Origin: Osmia lignaria lignaria
Lineage: Eukaryota > Arthropoda > Insecta > Hymenoptera > Megachilidae
DNA: 64,000 nucleotides
Direction of reading: 5' to 3'
Assembly (NCBI RefSeq): GCF_051020975.1
Contig: NC_135039.1
Span: 14,358,692-14,422,691 of the forward strand
Both the position numbers and the translations under genes were made by a program. Of this stretch, positions 12,821 through 24,200 are shown one piece after another (positions within the stretch are counted from its first letter, which is position 1; each line of letters starts with the position of its first letter). The notes under the pieces are model-generated. The model worked only from the letters and a program-made list of their open reading frames with translations. It was not told where the DNA came from and did no database searches.

Positions 12821-12861
12821 TTAAAGAATGATGCTTTGATTCTAATCAAATCATTCTTTAA
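12821..12861. repeat. Hairpin, 18-bp arms with a small bulge and 2-nt loop
   Basis: TTAAAGAATGAT GC TTTGATT is followed after CT by AATCAAATCATTCTTTAA. The arms pair almost completely, with only a 2-3 nt bulge on the left arm. A further GTTG/CAAC match just outside (12815-12818 and 12865-12868) could extend it. It could be a tiny MITE remnant or a folded RNA. Confidence 0.55.
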
Positions 12862-15800
12862 TTACAACGTACATTGTATAATTCTTCTATAATAATTGTA
12901 AAGGTCTAGAAATTTTAGCGATATAATTTTATTACGATGATTACCCACGCGGCTATATCTAGAGATCCCTAGATTGTAGTTAAAATCCCTAGAACCTCGA
13001 GGTTAAGTTGAGAGGCACTATTCCATGGGTTTTTGATATCGTTTCCCGTATACGTAGCTCGTTACCATTCCATGCACGAAGTACCTACACACACGACGCA
13101 TCACGACCACCGACGACCCACTTCTCCCGTCCGATCGGTCGTTTTGTTGGTCGACGCTTGATCCTAAGTTTTCCCGCGTCCAAGAAAAGTTGCGATCAAC
13201 CTTTCCCTCAACTTAAGATATTAAATCAATTATGGAAAGTGAAAGTATTCAACCCAAGTTTACTTATAATAGTAATCTTTTTGTACAAAAGTTTAACAAG
13301 GTTAATGTACGATAAAAGTGTGCATCGATTATTTTCAGGTTAGAAAAAAGATTCTATTCTCACGAAGAATTTTTATGCTGCTATATGTCCTCGTTTCCAC
13401 GAAGAATTAAATTCTGGAAAGGTATAAAACTACTTTCTACACATTGTAGAGTCTTCCTTGAAGAACCAGACTGAACTTAAAAAATTCAAGAAATTAAATC
13501 GTCAAATCGAATAACAGCTACACGTGGGCAGGACAGTGGAAGTCCCAGAAGCCTCGACTTAGAACAAACTCGATCACCTTATAAGGATCACAACCTGATA
13601 CACCAGCTTATCGTTAGCTAGACGTTCCTTCCACGCGATTGAGTCTCCTCTTTCTCGAGTGAGAGTGACCCACTGACCTCTACTTGCCTCTTTCTCTCTC
13701 GTGGCCCTTTTCTCATACTACCCACCAAACGATTCGAGGAAATTACACGTGGAAAAACGGACCTGGTTACCCATAAGAACGAATCACTTCCTTGGTGTGA
13801 AACCAAATACCTAGATTTTCTTAACCTAACGCTACAGTATATTATAACATCATATGTTACGTTATATTAAATGAAATCATCGCCTCGTCGATTTATGATG
13901 CATATTTAATAATATATTTTATGGTGCAAATATTGTCGCAGTTCATTCCCCCCGAACGTGAATCGCAGAGGTGCGAATTACAGGATCAAGGTTCCGGAAA
14001 TTAATGAGACGCGATTCCGCGTGGAAATGTGCAAAAATTTCGCGGTCGTGTCTCGTCCTTTTACATTCCGGCCAGATCTCAGAAAATTTCGTAATTGCTA
14101 GCAAAGAATTACGTGTAGGTAGTGCTTAGGAATTGGGAAAGTGAGTCTATGATTCTGTTTTTTCTTTCGATATTTCCCACTTTCAATCCATTTACTAAAT
14201 GGTAATTTAAAAAATAAAATTCTTAATGTCCTTGAACACTTTTTACCTCTTTCAACTCCCCAAATACATTCCCAAGACGCTTTCAACTCCAACGAAAATT
14301 TTTTTTATATAATATAATATAATATAATAATAATGGCTCGACAAATTCTTGGGATAGTTTACTATACACGATTTCTTCGAGACAACCAGAATTTTACGAG
14401 CGAACCGAGAACGAGTTTCGAGTAGTTTCTTTTTTGGAACGTGTCCGGTGGGTCGTACACGGATACGGTGTCTAACGGTTCCCATCGCCGAAATTGTGTG
14501 TGCCTCAACGACGGAATATTTACGAATCTCCTTGTATCTAGCACGTCGTCGAGGGCCACAGCATTATTCGTCCGCTTCGGAATTCGATGACCCATTTCGA
14601 GAGGAATGAGTACCACGTGGCGCACGCTTATGGGGGTCGAAACTATTGGCATCTCGATTACGAGGACCCCACGTGCATTCAATTGCATTCACAAACCAGG
14701 GGGGTTGGAGGGTGGATTCTTGGGGTGGAACGTCGACTATCATTGATTAAGTTTGGGAACAGAGGGGGGTGATTTTCGACCCTTCACAATCCATAAAGTT
14801 TTGGACATTTCGGATGTCTTCAAGTAATTGTTACTAATTCGCTGGTTATTTATGGGGGGGACTGTGCTATTATTGATTTTAGTCATAGAATGGGGGCAGA
14901 TATAGCCGTGGGTAGTTGGGACAGGATACTGTAAATGGAAAGTGGGTTGCTATTATAGGAAAATTGAATTCCAATGGCTTCACATTCGCACAATTTTAAA
15001 TAATCTAAAAATTAATAACTTTGTAAATTGATGGATTATAATCTTGCAAAATGATTAATTCTGAAACCTTCTATAATTAAAAAAATTTATGAGTATGCTT
15101 CTCTTCTAAAATAACTAAGTATATTTTCTTATATTCTAATTAAAAAAAATTCCATAAGATCTCCCGCGTAGACCGCCAACGCACGTGGTAAACTAGTCGT
15201 CTTCCCAGAGAAATGTAAAACCAAAACTCCCTAATCAGAAACCCTAAATCTTAATATCTAGGAATCCCTAGAACTTCAGAACTAGGTTTAATATAAGAAC
15301 AAAGTCCGTAGAAACCATGACTGGAATAGCGAAATTCTAGCGAAATCTCATTAACACGGATGGAGAAAATATGGCAAGATATGAGGTGTAGCTTCTCAAT
15401 AAACCGTGAATCATTCGCTGGGGGGAAAAAGCCAGAGGACCGTGACCCAGTTTCCGGGTCATCGGTACCGCGGCTACAAACGAAAACACAATGGTTCACC
15501 GCGTGCATCGCACCGACAATATACGTGACGTATCGCGTTATTTAAAGCCGATGTATGTACTTGCAGCCAACAGACGTCACACGATGCAATAAACCCGACA
15601 GTGTACGATGAAAATAGCGTACGCTAAGAAAACGAACGCGACTGAACTGTTCGTAACGACAAAAAAAAAGAAGAAAAAAACAAATTGCAAATCGAACTCT
15701 GTACCTTCGATATCGAGCGTTTAACTGACGACTTGAAGATTTCATTGATGAATAATTATCGTCTGAATGATGGCAGAGGCTTAGAGCGAGATTTGTAGTG

Positions 15801-17691
15801 AGTTTTCTGAAATTCCCTGGATGCCAGTGTAAAAAGTGAAACGTTGAACGAAGAGATCAAATATTTTTTCATTGCTGGTTATACAGAAATGGCAAGTTTT
15901 TGTGCAACGAATGATACAATCGTGCCTCGAATGCACTGGCCTGAGGTAATTAAATAACCAGGTCACGGAGGTTGACAATTAAATATCGCGGGAAATAACT
16001 TGAGACGCTATAATTGCATGCCTCGGTTGAGAGTCTGATTTTACGTACACGCGAAGAAGAAAACGTTTATTTGAAAACACTCTGTGAACTGAGAATCGTT
16101 CAAGTGTTTAAACAATTTCGTTGTAATATACCTCTACTTTGATTTCAAACTCTAAAAACTTCATCTCGTTAAAAAAAATTCCCTAGATTCTTATAAGCAG
16201 TAAACCGGTGCAGAAAGAAATCAACGGGTTCGCAACAAGCTAAATTCATAAACGGTTTCCGCGATAGATACCTATCGCGAATTCCCACGGAACTGTGAAA
16301 GAAAACGCGCGATCAATCATTGCGAAGCAAGGAGAGAAAAAAATGCAATTTCAAGAGGAGCCTCGCGAGGGAACTGGCGCCGTTGCAGCCAACTAAACTG
16401 CAGATAACAACGAAACAGGAAAAAAGACGATAAAACATCCGAGCAGATTAAAAGCAAACACTGACAAGCAAACAATAAAAGCGTCGAAAGGAAGAGAACG
16501 AGAGAAATGCAGGGACGAGGGTCGAAAATCCTTCGAAAATGGTGAAATTGCGTAATCTGCGCCAGGTATGGTGCAACATGGCGCAATCGATGACGAACAC
16601 GCTTCTACGGGGTCCTATGAGGTCGTCGATTCTCGCTCTCTATCCAGTTTGATCGACCTCGACCTGATTTCCACGCGAAAAAGAGAACACTGAACATTTC
16701 GAAAAAAGTATTCCGTTTAGATTTCAATTAGATTCCTAACTACAAAACGGTCGATCACCTTTAAAAGTCACATTTTGGTTTTTGATGAAATTTTAGATTT
16801 TCTTTCTGTGGCCAATTCGTATTTTCAATTATTAAAAATGATTTTAATTGCAAGGATAATCGCAAAGAATAGTAAATACTGAAAATATGAATTTCAATAA
16901 TTTAATGAGTTTGTAAAATAAGCAAAATACAACGAAGGGTATGAAGCTAAATGCTCCTAGACGGCGTCACTCGCATTTACATCTCACTCTGAATTATAGT
17001 ACTTTTTGAGGGTCACTGTTTGTGCAATAGAAGAAATAGTAAGCAGTTTGCGTAACATGAAACGATCTTTCTAGAATAGACGATTGAATAAATGAAAATA
17101 TACTTTCTATCGTTTCTGGAACGTTCTAACCTAAGATCAACAAATTCGTTAAATCGTGTGGAATAGATTTTTAATTTTAGTTTTCATTGTGAAAGAGAAA
17201 TTGATTCGAGGAAAATCCGTGAAAGTGAATCGACCAACTTTCGATTCTAAATTTTCACTGGACGATTACGACATGCACCTAACACGGACGGTGGGATGTT
17301 TTATAAAAGAAAAACAATTCGAAGAAAAGCAAGAAAGTGTGTCGACGCTCTAAAAATCAACGCGTCCAAAAATACGAACGTCAAACTGGAAGAACACATC
17401 GAGAACGGGGTTAAATTCTTTAACAGAAATTTATTGGGCTCCTGTGTTTGTCTTCTTCTTTAATAGCACATTTCGCATGTTTCTAATTTAAAAAAAATTT
17501 TGTAAATGTCATCAAGTTTATAAATGTCGCGAAGTAAATTAGTTTGCGTTTATCAATGACCCCAAGAAACCATTAAAAATTTTTAAATGTCTGTTTCTAT
17601 TCAAAGGCAGAAGCCTACTATATTTTTTCATAAATATATTTCGAGGGAAGTAGAAGCGGTTACGCAACGCCACGAAGAGAACGTGACAAAC

Positions 17692-18007
17692 CTTCAACGG
17701 GGGTGGTGAACGGGGAAGCCGGATCGGCGACCGTTGCCAGCACTGTGGTAGTAGTGGTGGCAGTGATGGTAGCCCGGTAATGATCTCCATTCGACTGTAG
17801 TCCCCGATGAAGATCCAGATCCCACAGCTGTAGCTCTTCGTTTCTCACAGCTGCACTCTCCGGTGTGGAGGGTTGAAAGTTCAGCGGTGGTGATAGCACA
17901 CCGCTGCTCGACACTTCCGGGCTCGATTCCTGCAGACTTCCTGTGTGCCTGTTGCCCCATCGTCGCCGTACACCGGCAACGGGCACACGAGGAACCGTCT
18001 GCAGCAT
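17692..18007 (-). CDS. EcR: EcR-B1 isoform-specific first coding exon (A/B region)
   Basis: 105 codons plus one base, ending in AAG|GTTTGT (phase 1), which joins to the GT start of the common exon to read ...TTPVEG-RDELSQ. It contains the microdomains known for insect EcR-B1: the basic RRRW, then LQESSPEVSSSGVLSPP, then the acidic/hydrophobic ELQLWDLDLH. This is the B1 activation region (AF-1). The start is the first in-frame ATG (MLQTVPRVPVAGVRRRW), with G at -3. The frame stays open upstream to about 18226, but there the first codon is GTG, so that part is taken as 5' UTR. A Thr-rich segment (TATTTTTVLATVADP) precedes the donor. The product acts in the nucleus as EcR-B1/USP. Confidence 0.88.
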
Positions 18008-19713
18008 CTCGCCAGCCTGCTCCGCCTTCTGGACCACCGTTTGCTGTTCCTTCGACTCCACCGTATCAATTTTCCTTACCACTTCCGGTGAAAAAAGAAA
18101 GTATCTCGGCGGCCACTGTCGCGTCACGTTGTCTCTTTTAGAGGCGATTATACTGTTACCGCACACTGGCACAAGCACAGGTTGCACGGGAGGGCCGCGA
18201 GGGAGGCGGAAATTTGTCGCGGCCACCTCTCTCTGTTTACAAGAAAGAGGCTGCTACTACTACGCTAGTCGTTGACCTCGATAATTCGTTCGTCGACCGA
18301 AATTGCGGCAAGGAATACGAGGTCAGGGCAGCGCGAGGATCGATTCACTGTCAAGAGTCCATGGTCCCCGAGGTCTCACGCATCATCCGTCTCATTTGGC
18401 CGCGTTGCTTTTCCTTCTGCCCCTCCTCAGCGATCGTGTCGCTATTTCCGTCTGTGTGTGGGAGCGTATAGATTTGTGTGTGGACGCGTAGTAAGACCAG
18501 GAGGAGCTCGACGGGAGACTACGATCGTCTTCGTTTCGCCTCGGTTGCTCTCGTTTCTCTTTCTCTCTCCCCTGCTCTCGGCTCCTCTAATGGCGGCCAA
18601 GCAGCCGCGGAGTGTCGGTCATCGAAGAAACGGGGTCACGATCGCGCAAAAGGGAACGCAGCGGGTGCGGGAGGTAGGGAGGACAGGGAAGGGGAGGGAG
18701 AGGGAGAGAGAGAGAGAAAGAGAGGACGCACAGCCAACGAACAGCCGGGTCTATCTCTCTCTCAGGCACGCCGCGTTGTTCGGGAACGTCAACCAGCCGA
18801 GTAGCCGTGGTAGAAATGCATGATTTTCACTGGCGAAATTCTGCCGTCTGAGGCTGCGCACGATCGACGAAGAACGAACAGAGCCAGAAGTACGCGTATC
18901 GAGGTCACCAGCGGAACGCGTGTACGTTCGTTCGAGCGAGTCTCTTTCTTGTTCGCTCCACTTTTCCGTCGCGCCGATACGCGCGGCCACTCTTTCTCTC
19001 CTCGTTTTTCCCTGCTTCCACCTTTTTCTTTCCGTCTCTTTTACTCCCGGACGAGTTTCTCGTGCGCACTTTTCTCTTTCTACTTTCTCGTATTCTCTCA
19101 GCACCACGCGCGCACGCACACACTCGCGCCGAATAATATCAGTCGTCACAGAAGGAAGCCAAAACTCCGTCGTCTTCCGGGCTTCACGAGCCGCCGCTAC
19201 TGTGCGAGACCGTTCCTCGCGCACGTGTGCATCGTCCACGAATGCGAGAGCCAAGCGCAATACATAAACAAACCGCACGACGGTTACGTCACACTCGGAA
19301 TCAACTCAGGCACGCACACACGCGTGTCGGGAATTCCTTTGAACTGCCGGCTTCGAGCAACGAACCAACACACGAACGTGCACCAACAGATCTGCGCGCT
19401 TTACGACCGATGTTTCTCTTCTCTCTTCCTTGCATCGACGAGTATACCTCCTGCGCGTTACTCACGCGCATGCGCGCTAACTAATAGACGTTATATCGTC
19501 GACGGTCCGTCACTGACTGAACGCGTACGAGCTAGCCGTGCAGGCACGAGGGTGCCCAGTGCCCGCCAGGCTCCGATTTACCTCGACCGCCGACCACTCG
19601 ACCAATCAGCGCTAGGCTCTCTCGCTACTTTCACTGTCGCGCGTACCCTGCACCCTAGGGTGCTCGTACCTGCGCACTGCGCAAACGCACTGCTTTCTGC
19701 GCTTACGTTTTAA
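18008..19713 (-). promoter_or_regulatory. EcR-B1 5' UTR and presumed promoter, CpG-rich
   Basis: Upstream of the B1 ATG in the direction of transcription. It is the largest GC- and CpG-rich block in the window and ends sharply near 19.7 kb, where AT-rich DNA resumes. It contains a long GAGA tract and many ACGCGC-type words. Long frames on both strands (to 297 aa on plus) arise because stop codons are rare in GC-rich DNA; none has recognisable domains. No TATA box or initiator could be fixed by eye. Confidence 0.5.
18686..18725 (-). promoter_or_regulatory. GAGA/CTCTC tract upstream of EcR-B1
   Basis: Nearly pure purine run on the plus strand (GGGAGAGGGAGAGAGAGAG), reading CTCTCT on the EcR strand, about 0.7 kb upstream of the B1 ATG. 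Such tracts bind GAGA factor/CLAMP-type proteins in insects and often mark open promoters. Function here is inferred from position. Confidence 0.45.
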
Positions 19714-21056
19714 CCTCGAGGTTTTCCACCCACGATTTGCCGCTTTATTTTGGAAAACGCTGGGATAACGTTTTTTTATATGTGACCTAACGTTGTCTTG
19801 TTTCTGTTATGAGTTATGAGATTATGGCGTGCATAATCTTTATCCTTCTTTTACTACCTTTTGCATAATTTTTCGTGTAGATTTTTATTAACATGGTAAC
19901 TAACATAATAAAGATGGCTATAATGGAAATTATTTAGAATATAGTTGTATTATATTTTAAGTGTTTCACATGTTATCTTGCGTAATTTAATGCAATATTA
20001 CATATTATCTGATTTTTTATATTTGTAGAAATATACCAAATAATTTTATTTTAAATGACCCAATGAGTTCTTAATGTCCTATTTTCTGAAATGCCTACGC
20101 CCACGATGTTTCTTGATGCAGATTGTGACCTTTGCGATCCAAGGAAATTGATTTTCCTGCGACCTGCACTCTGATTTTTACAGTATCATGCATTAAAGGG
20201 ATTTTGATCAACATACGAGCAAGACAAAGAAAAGAATATGTATTTTTATGAATGGCTGCAATCATTCATGTGGTCAAATTATTTATTGACTTTGGAATCA
20301 TCGATCTTCGAAGAAAGCTTAATAAAAATTTTGCAAAAATAAGAAAATGTATTTTCAGTGCGAAAATATACAAAGATTCGTAAGAAAAGCACTTTTGGTT
20401 TCCAAAAATACATCAACTTCCAAGAATGATGTTTTATCCATCGAAAAGTTCATTGACTTTTATAAACAGCCTTTTTTTACATCACATAACATGTTGATTT
20501 CGAGAAACGAAAAAGACTCTTTGTTACAAAAAATATTTATATCTGTGGACTCTAGAGTGCTGCGTTTTCTGCATTTCCCTTATTTTTTGTCGAATTATCA
20601 TCGTCGATTCTTAATCACTGTCTTGACCTTTGACGCGGCTTTTTGTTGTTCGCATTTTTATCGCAAACTTGGCCGTGCTTCGATAAAGAAAAAGAAGTGA
20701 CCGTATATAATACGCATTCTCGCCCTACGACTCATTCACGGTCCCGATAATCGGGAAAAACACTATAATCAAACACATCACCGCGGACGTGACTCGTAAG
20801 CGTGGAAAATCGGTTCGAAGATTCTCGAATATTAACGTGGCAGACGTAACAGTTACTCATAATTAGTTAATAATTTATCAGAATCATATTTACGAAATGA
20901 TCTAATATTTTCACAAATCAGCTATTCCATTCTTTATGGAACGCCCTGTACGAGCATCAGGACCAAAGGTACCCTCAAGTTGCACAACGCAGAGGAATGG
21001 GTGTCAGCATGGAGGGGTACCCTTAGACAACTGGTGGGGGGTTGCTACCCTGGCCA

Positions 21057-21064
21057 TGACGTCA
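21057..21064. promoter_or_regulatory. Perfect CRE palindrome TGACGTCA
   Basis: Full 8-bp palindrome bound by CREB/ATF-type bZIP proteins, 140 bp from the DR1 site. By chance an 8-mer is expected about once per window of this size, so occupancy needs evidence. Confidence 0.3.
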
Positions 21065-21202
21065 TCCACCTGTTACACCCTGAATAAATACACACGGACG
21101 CATGCGCTCGTACACTTACACACCTGCTCGCAAGCAGTGCATACATATATAAGTAACCGGGAGGAACACGGTGAATGTCGCGGATCAGTGATACACAATC
21201 CG

Positions 21203-21215
21203 TGACCCGTGACCT
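21203..21215 (-). promoter_or_regulatory. DR1 nuclear-receptor element
   Basis: TGACCC-G-TGACCT on plus, i.e. AGGTCA-C-GGGTCA on the EcR strand: two hexamer half-sites in direct repeat with one-base spacing. DR1 is a known site for RXR/USP, HNF4 and related receptors, and EcR/USP tolerates several arrangements. It lies 3.2 kb upstream of the B1 start codon, so it may take part in EcR auto- or cross-regulation (inference). Confidence 0.4.
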
Positions 21216-24200
21216 GCTTTCAATGGATCCACGAGTTTTCCACTAATTCAGATGCTCAGAGGAATCTGGTTGAATGGAAATCAGCCAATTCCTGTTGTTA
21301 TGTATCACCCTTTGACAGTCTATTAGGATTAGCACATTTCCTCCTTTATAATTATTCAGTACAATGGTTTTTTTTAAATATACCATATTTTCTCCTTTCT
21401 TTTGTGAATACTAATCAAATGCTTATGTTAAAAAATAAATGAATATTTGAGAAATGCTAAAATTAATATAATTTTTGTATTCCTGATAGTTTATAGGAAA
21501 GAAGAAAAGATTGGTTATTGTGGGGGTTAAGAAACGAACAAAGGGAAACCGATATGTACGTCACTGTGTTGTGCCACGAGGATGAAAGAAAGAGGGTGTG
21601 TGGGTGTCGCTTCCAGCCAGAGCTATCTGGGTGGGTCATGGCCAGAGAAACGGGGACAACCCTCGGTGCTGATCCTGGCGAGCCTGGAAAAGTGGCTGGA
21701 AGTTCTAAACCGACCGACCAGCTCCCGAAAACACCCTGGGTCAGCTGTGCTCAGGCTATTATGTCGGTCAGGATTTCTCTTTCTAAAAATAGCACCCGAA
21801 AGGTGGTGGTTTGTGGGTTCAACGACAGGGAGATCCTTTTCCGCCAAGAAAGCTGGAACTCCGAAGAATGGACGTTGACCGCTTAAAGGTTTTTTCTAAG
21901 AATTTTCAAGTTCATTTTCGAGAAAATGGAAAATATTATTTCATAGTTGTTTGCAGAAAATAAGAATTTCAAAACTCGTTGCACATGTAGGTCTAAGAAT
22001 TAAATAAAAAATATAAGAAAATGGAATGTAACAGTATATCAAATAAACCTGATATTATCCTAAAGAATTTTTTCTTAAATACCCATCAAACTGTCTTACA
22101 TTCCCCAATATGTCACCAACTTCATCCGAAGTATCTCTCTATCATAAAATAGCCATATTTATAGGTTTTCTAATCAACATTTTATTCCTAAACAATTTCT
22201 TCAGGAACGAAGATCAGATTCTTCGAACTAAGCTATCACCGGTAGTTTATCTCGCAAAATTCCACGCTGGTCGAATGTAAATTCGTAAGGCGATCCAGGT
22301 ATTTGTACCTACAGAAACGGAAGAGGACGAAGCGAGAGCCTGTTGTAGGTAACACGCGATGCGTGACTAATGGCGGCGGCCATAAAAAGAATTATGCGAG
22401 ATGCTAAGAATTCATTCAGAGAAGTCGAACGCATCAAAAGTTGAGCCGCGATAGCGGCTTTAATAACAACCGATACAAGGTCGATTGCTGGCCACCATGA
22501 AACGTTGAACGATTTCACTGCGTTTCAAATCGAACGCGGATCGCATACAGTTCACAGTTAAAACTGTTAACGTTGAATGTAATGTAGTTGAACGAGGTAT
22601 TAATTATTTAATTACCGGTACGTTATTACAAAGTTTTCATTGGGGTAACAAATTTTGCGTGGGAACGGTATGTGTAATGCTATGGTAAATAGAATATGCG
22701 ATTCCATACCAAATTATAAAAGCTTCTGTTATATAAAGATTAGCTAAAAGTACGAATAAATACGCGCACTATAAAAAGTCCCTAGAATCTCAGTTCCTCT
22801 GTTACTTATTCAAGGTATCGAGCACGTGCATCGTGACGTTGCACGATATTAATAAACAAGTACCTACTGTACGCTCGAAATCAGCGTTCGAATAGACGAG
22901 CCATGCCCGACGAAAGGTAAAATCAATGACGTAAAATCAACTCTTTTAACAGCTCGTGGCTCGTAAACAGTGGCACGAGGTCACCGTGATTAAGGCTCGG
23001 CTCGTGAACGACGCTAAACGATCCGGCGAGGTCGCAGAGGCGTTGCGGTGCCTGTTTCCTCGTTGCTTACCACACGGCCAAAGATCTTTGACCAGCGATG
23101 CACGTATCATCGACCTCTGTTCTCGTTTGTGGGCCACAATCGAAGCCAGACAACCGAGATTTCTTGCTCGATTCAAGAATATGAATCGATTTAAACGAGT
23201 GCCAAGCGTTCTAATTGTAATTCTCCTCCTTTCAATGCATACAATCTGATTTGATTCAGACACTTTCAAAGCAACACTGAGAAGCCTCAGTCGCCAATTT
23301 GAATGAAACTCTGTGGTTTATAGAGTGATCCATGGCAAGAAGAATGGTAGGTATGTTTCATTCATGCCCAATCGCCTTCTGAGGTTATGAAAACTAACCT
23401 CAAAGTCAAGTGGGAAGAAAAATGCTTCGAAGTTAAAATAACACGTTCCTAGATAAAAGTTAGAAGAAATTTTGAGATTATTCTAATGATTATGAAATAT
23501 AAAAAATGAATTATCACAATAGGACCATTTCGTTTCAATTTCGTCAGAAAGAGAAACACGATATCTTTCGTAACACGATGTAATCGAATATGCATCTAAA
23601 ATGTAATCCAGAAAGAGACAGCGATCGAGACTGGACGATGCATCATCGAAGCAGAACGAGGACCTTGAAGGACATAATCGTTAGTCACCGATAATGTTGC
23701 TAACGAGACCTCCAATCGTATATATTCATACGTGTGTCGGCGGCAAAAGTAAAAAAAGTCGGCTCTGGTGCTCTTGACACTCGGTCACCTCTCCGCCATT
23801 GCACAATCATCATCGTGTCTCCGTGTCGTGTTTTCACCTTGCTTTATGCCGGTCGTTCGATTTGCAGAGCGTGGGAACACGGCATTTTTAACTTTGCCCC
23901 CGCTAATTGCCTTCAAGTACGATTTAATCGTACGCTACATTTGTATTCATACATTTTCCGCTGCGTTCGAGGCACAGCCGTTCTCGACACTGTTATCTTG
24001 ATCGTTTTAACTTATTCTTACACTTTTTTCCCTGCAATAGCAGGTTTTTCACTTGTTCTCGTTTTATCGATAAAGAATCAACGATTTTTTATGAGGAAAC
24101 CTTTGTTTCCTGTTGCCTGAGGTGAATAACGTTGAGCAAATAATATTTAACCCTTGAACAACGGAGTCTGGATCAATCGAGACTCAAACTTACAAAACAA

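Larger units (their letters stand above)
6200..17691 (-). other. EcR-B1 first intron; also the 3' part of the EcR-A intron
   Basis: About 11.5 kb between the B1 donor (GTTTGT) and the common-exon acceptor (GATTATAG). No frame matches a protein I recognise. A CT-rich, CpG-rich island lies at about 9540-10000. Hairpins are at 9101..9137 and 12821..12861. A possible degenerate TA-flanked element spans 8005..8794. The rest is AT-rich unique-looking sequence. Confidence 0.8.

Noticed and set aside
17660..18226. 188-aa EcR-B1 frame taken from its first codon
   Set aside because: The first codon is GTG, not ATG, and the last 10 codons run past the AAG|GTTTGT donor into the intron. The coding exon was trimmed to 17692..18007.
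18820..19713. 297-aa plus-strand open frame upstream of EcR-B1
   Set aside because: Composition artefact of the CpG-rich island: Arg/Ser/Thr-rich, no domain, and equally long frames exist on other strands and phases of the same DNA.
21518..21886. 122-aa plus-strand frame
   Set aside because: Overlapping frames in two phases, no recognisable motif, no splice or promoter context. Not supported.
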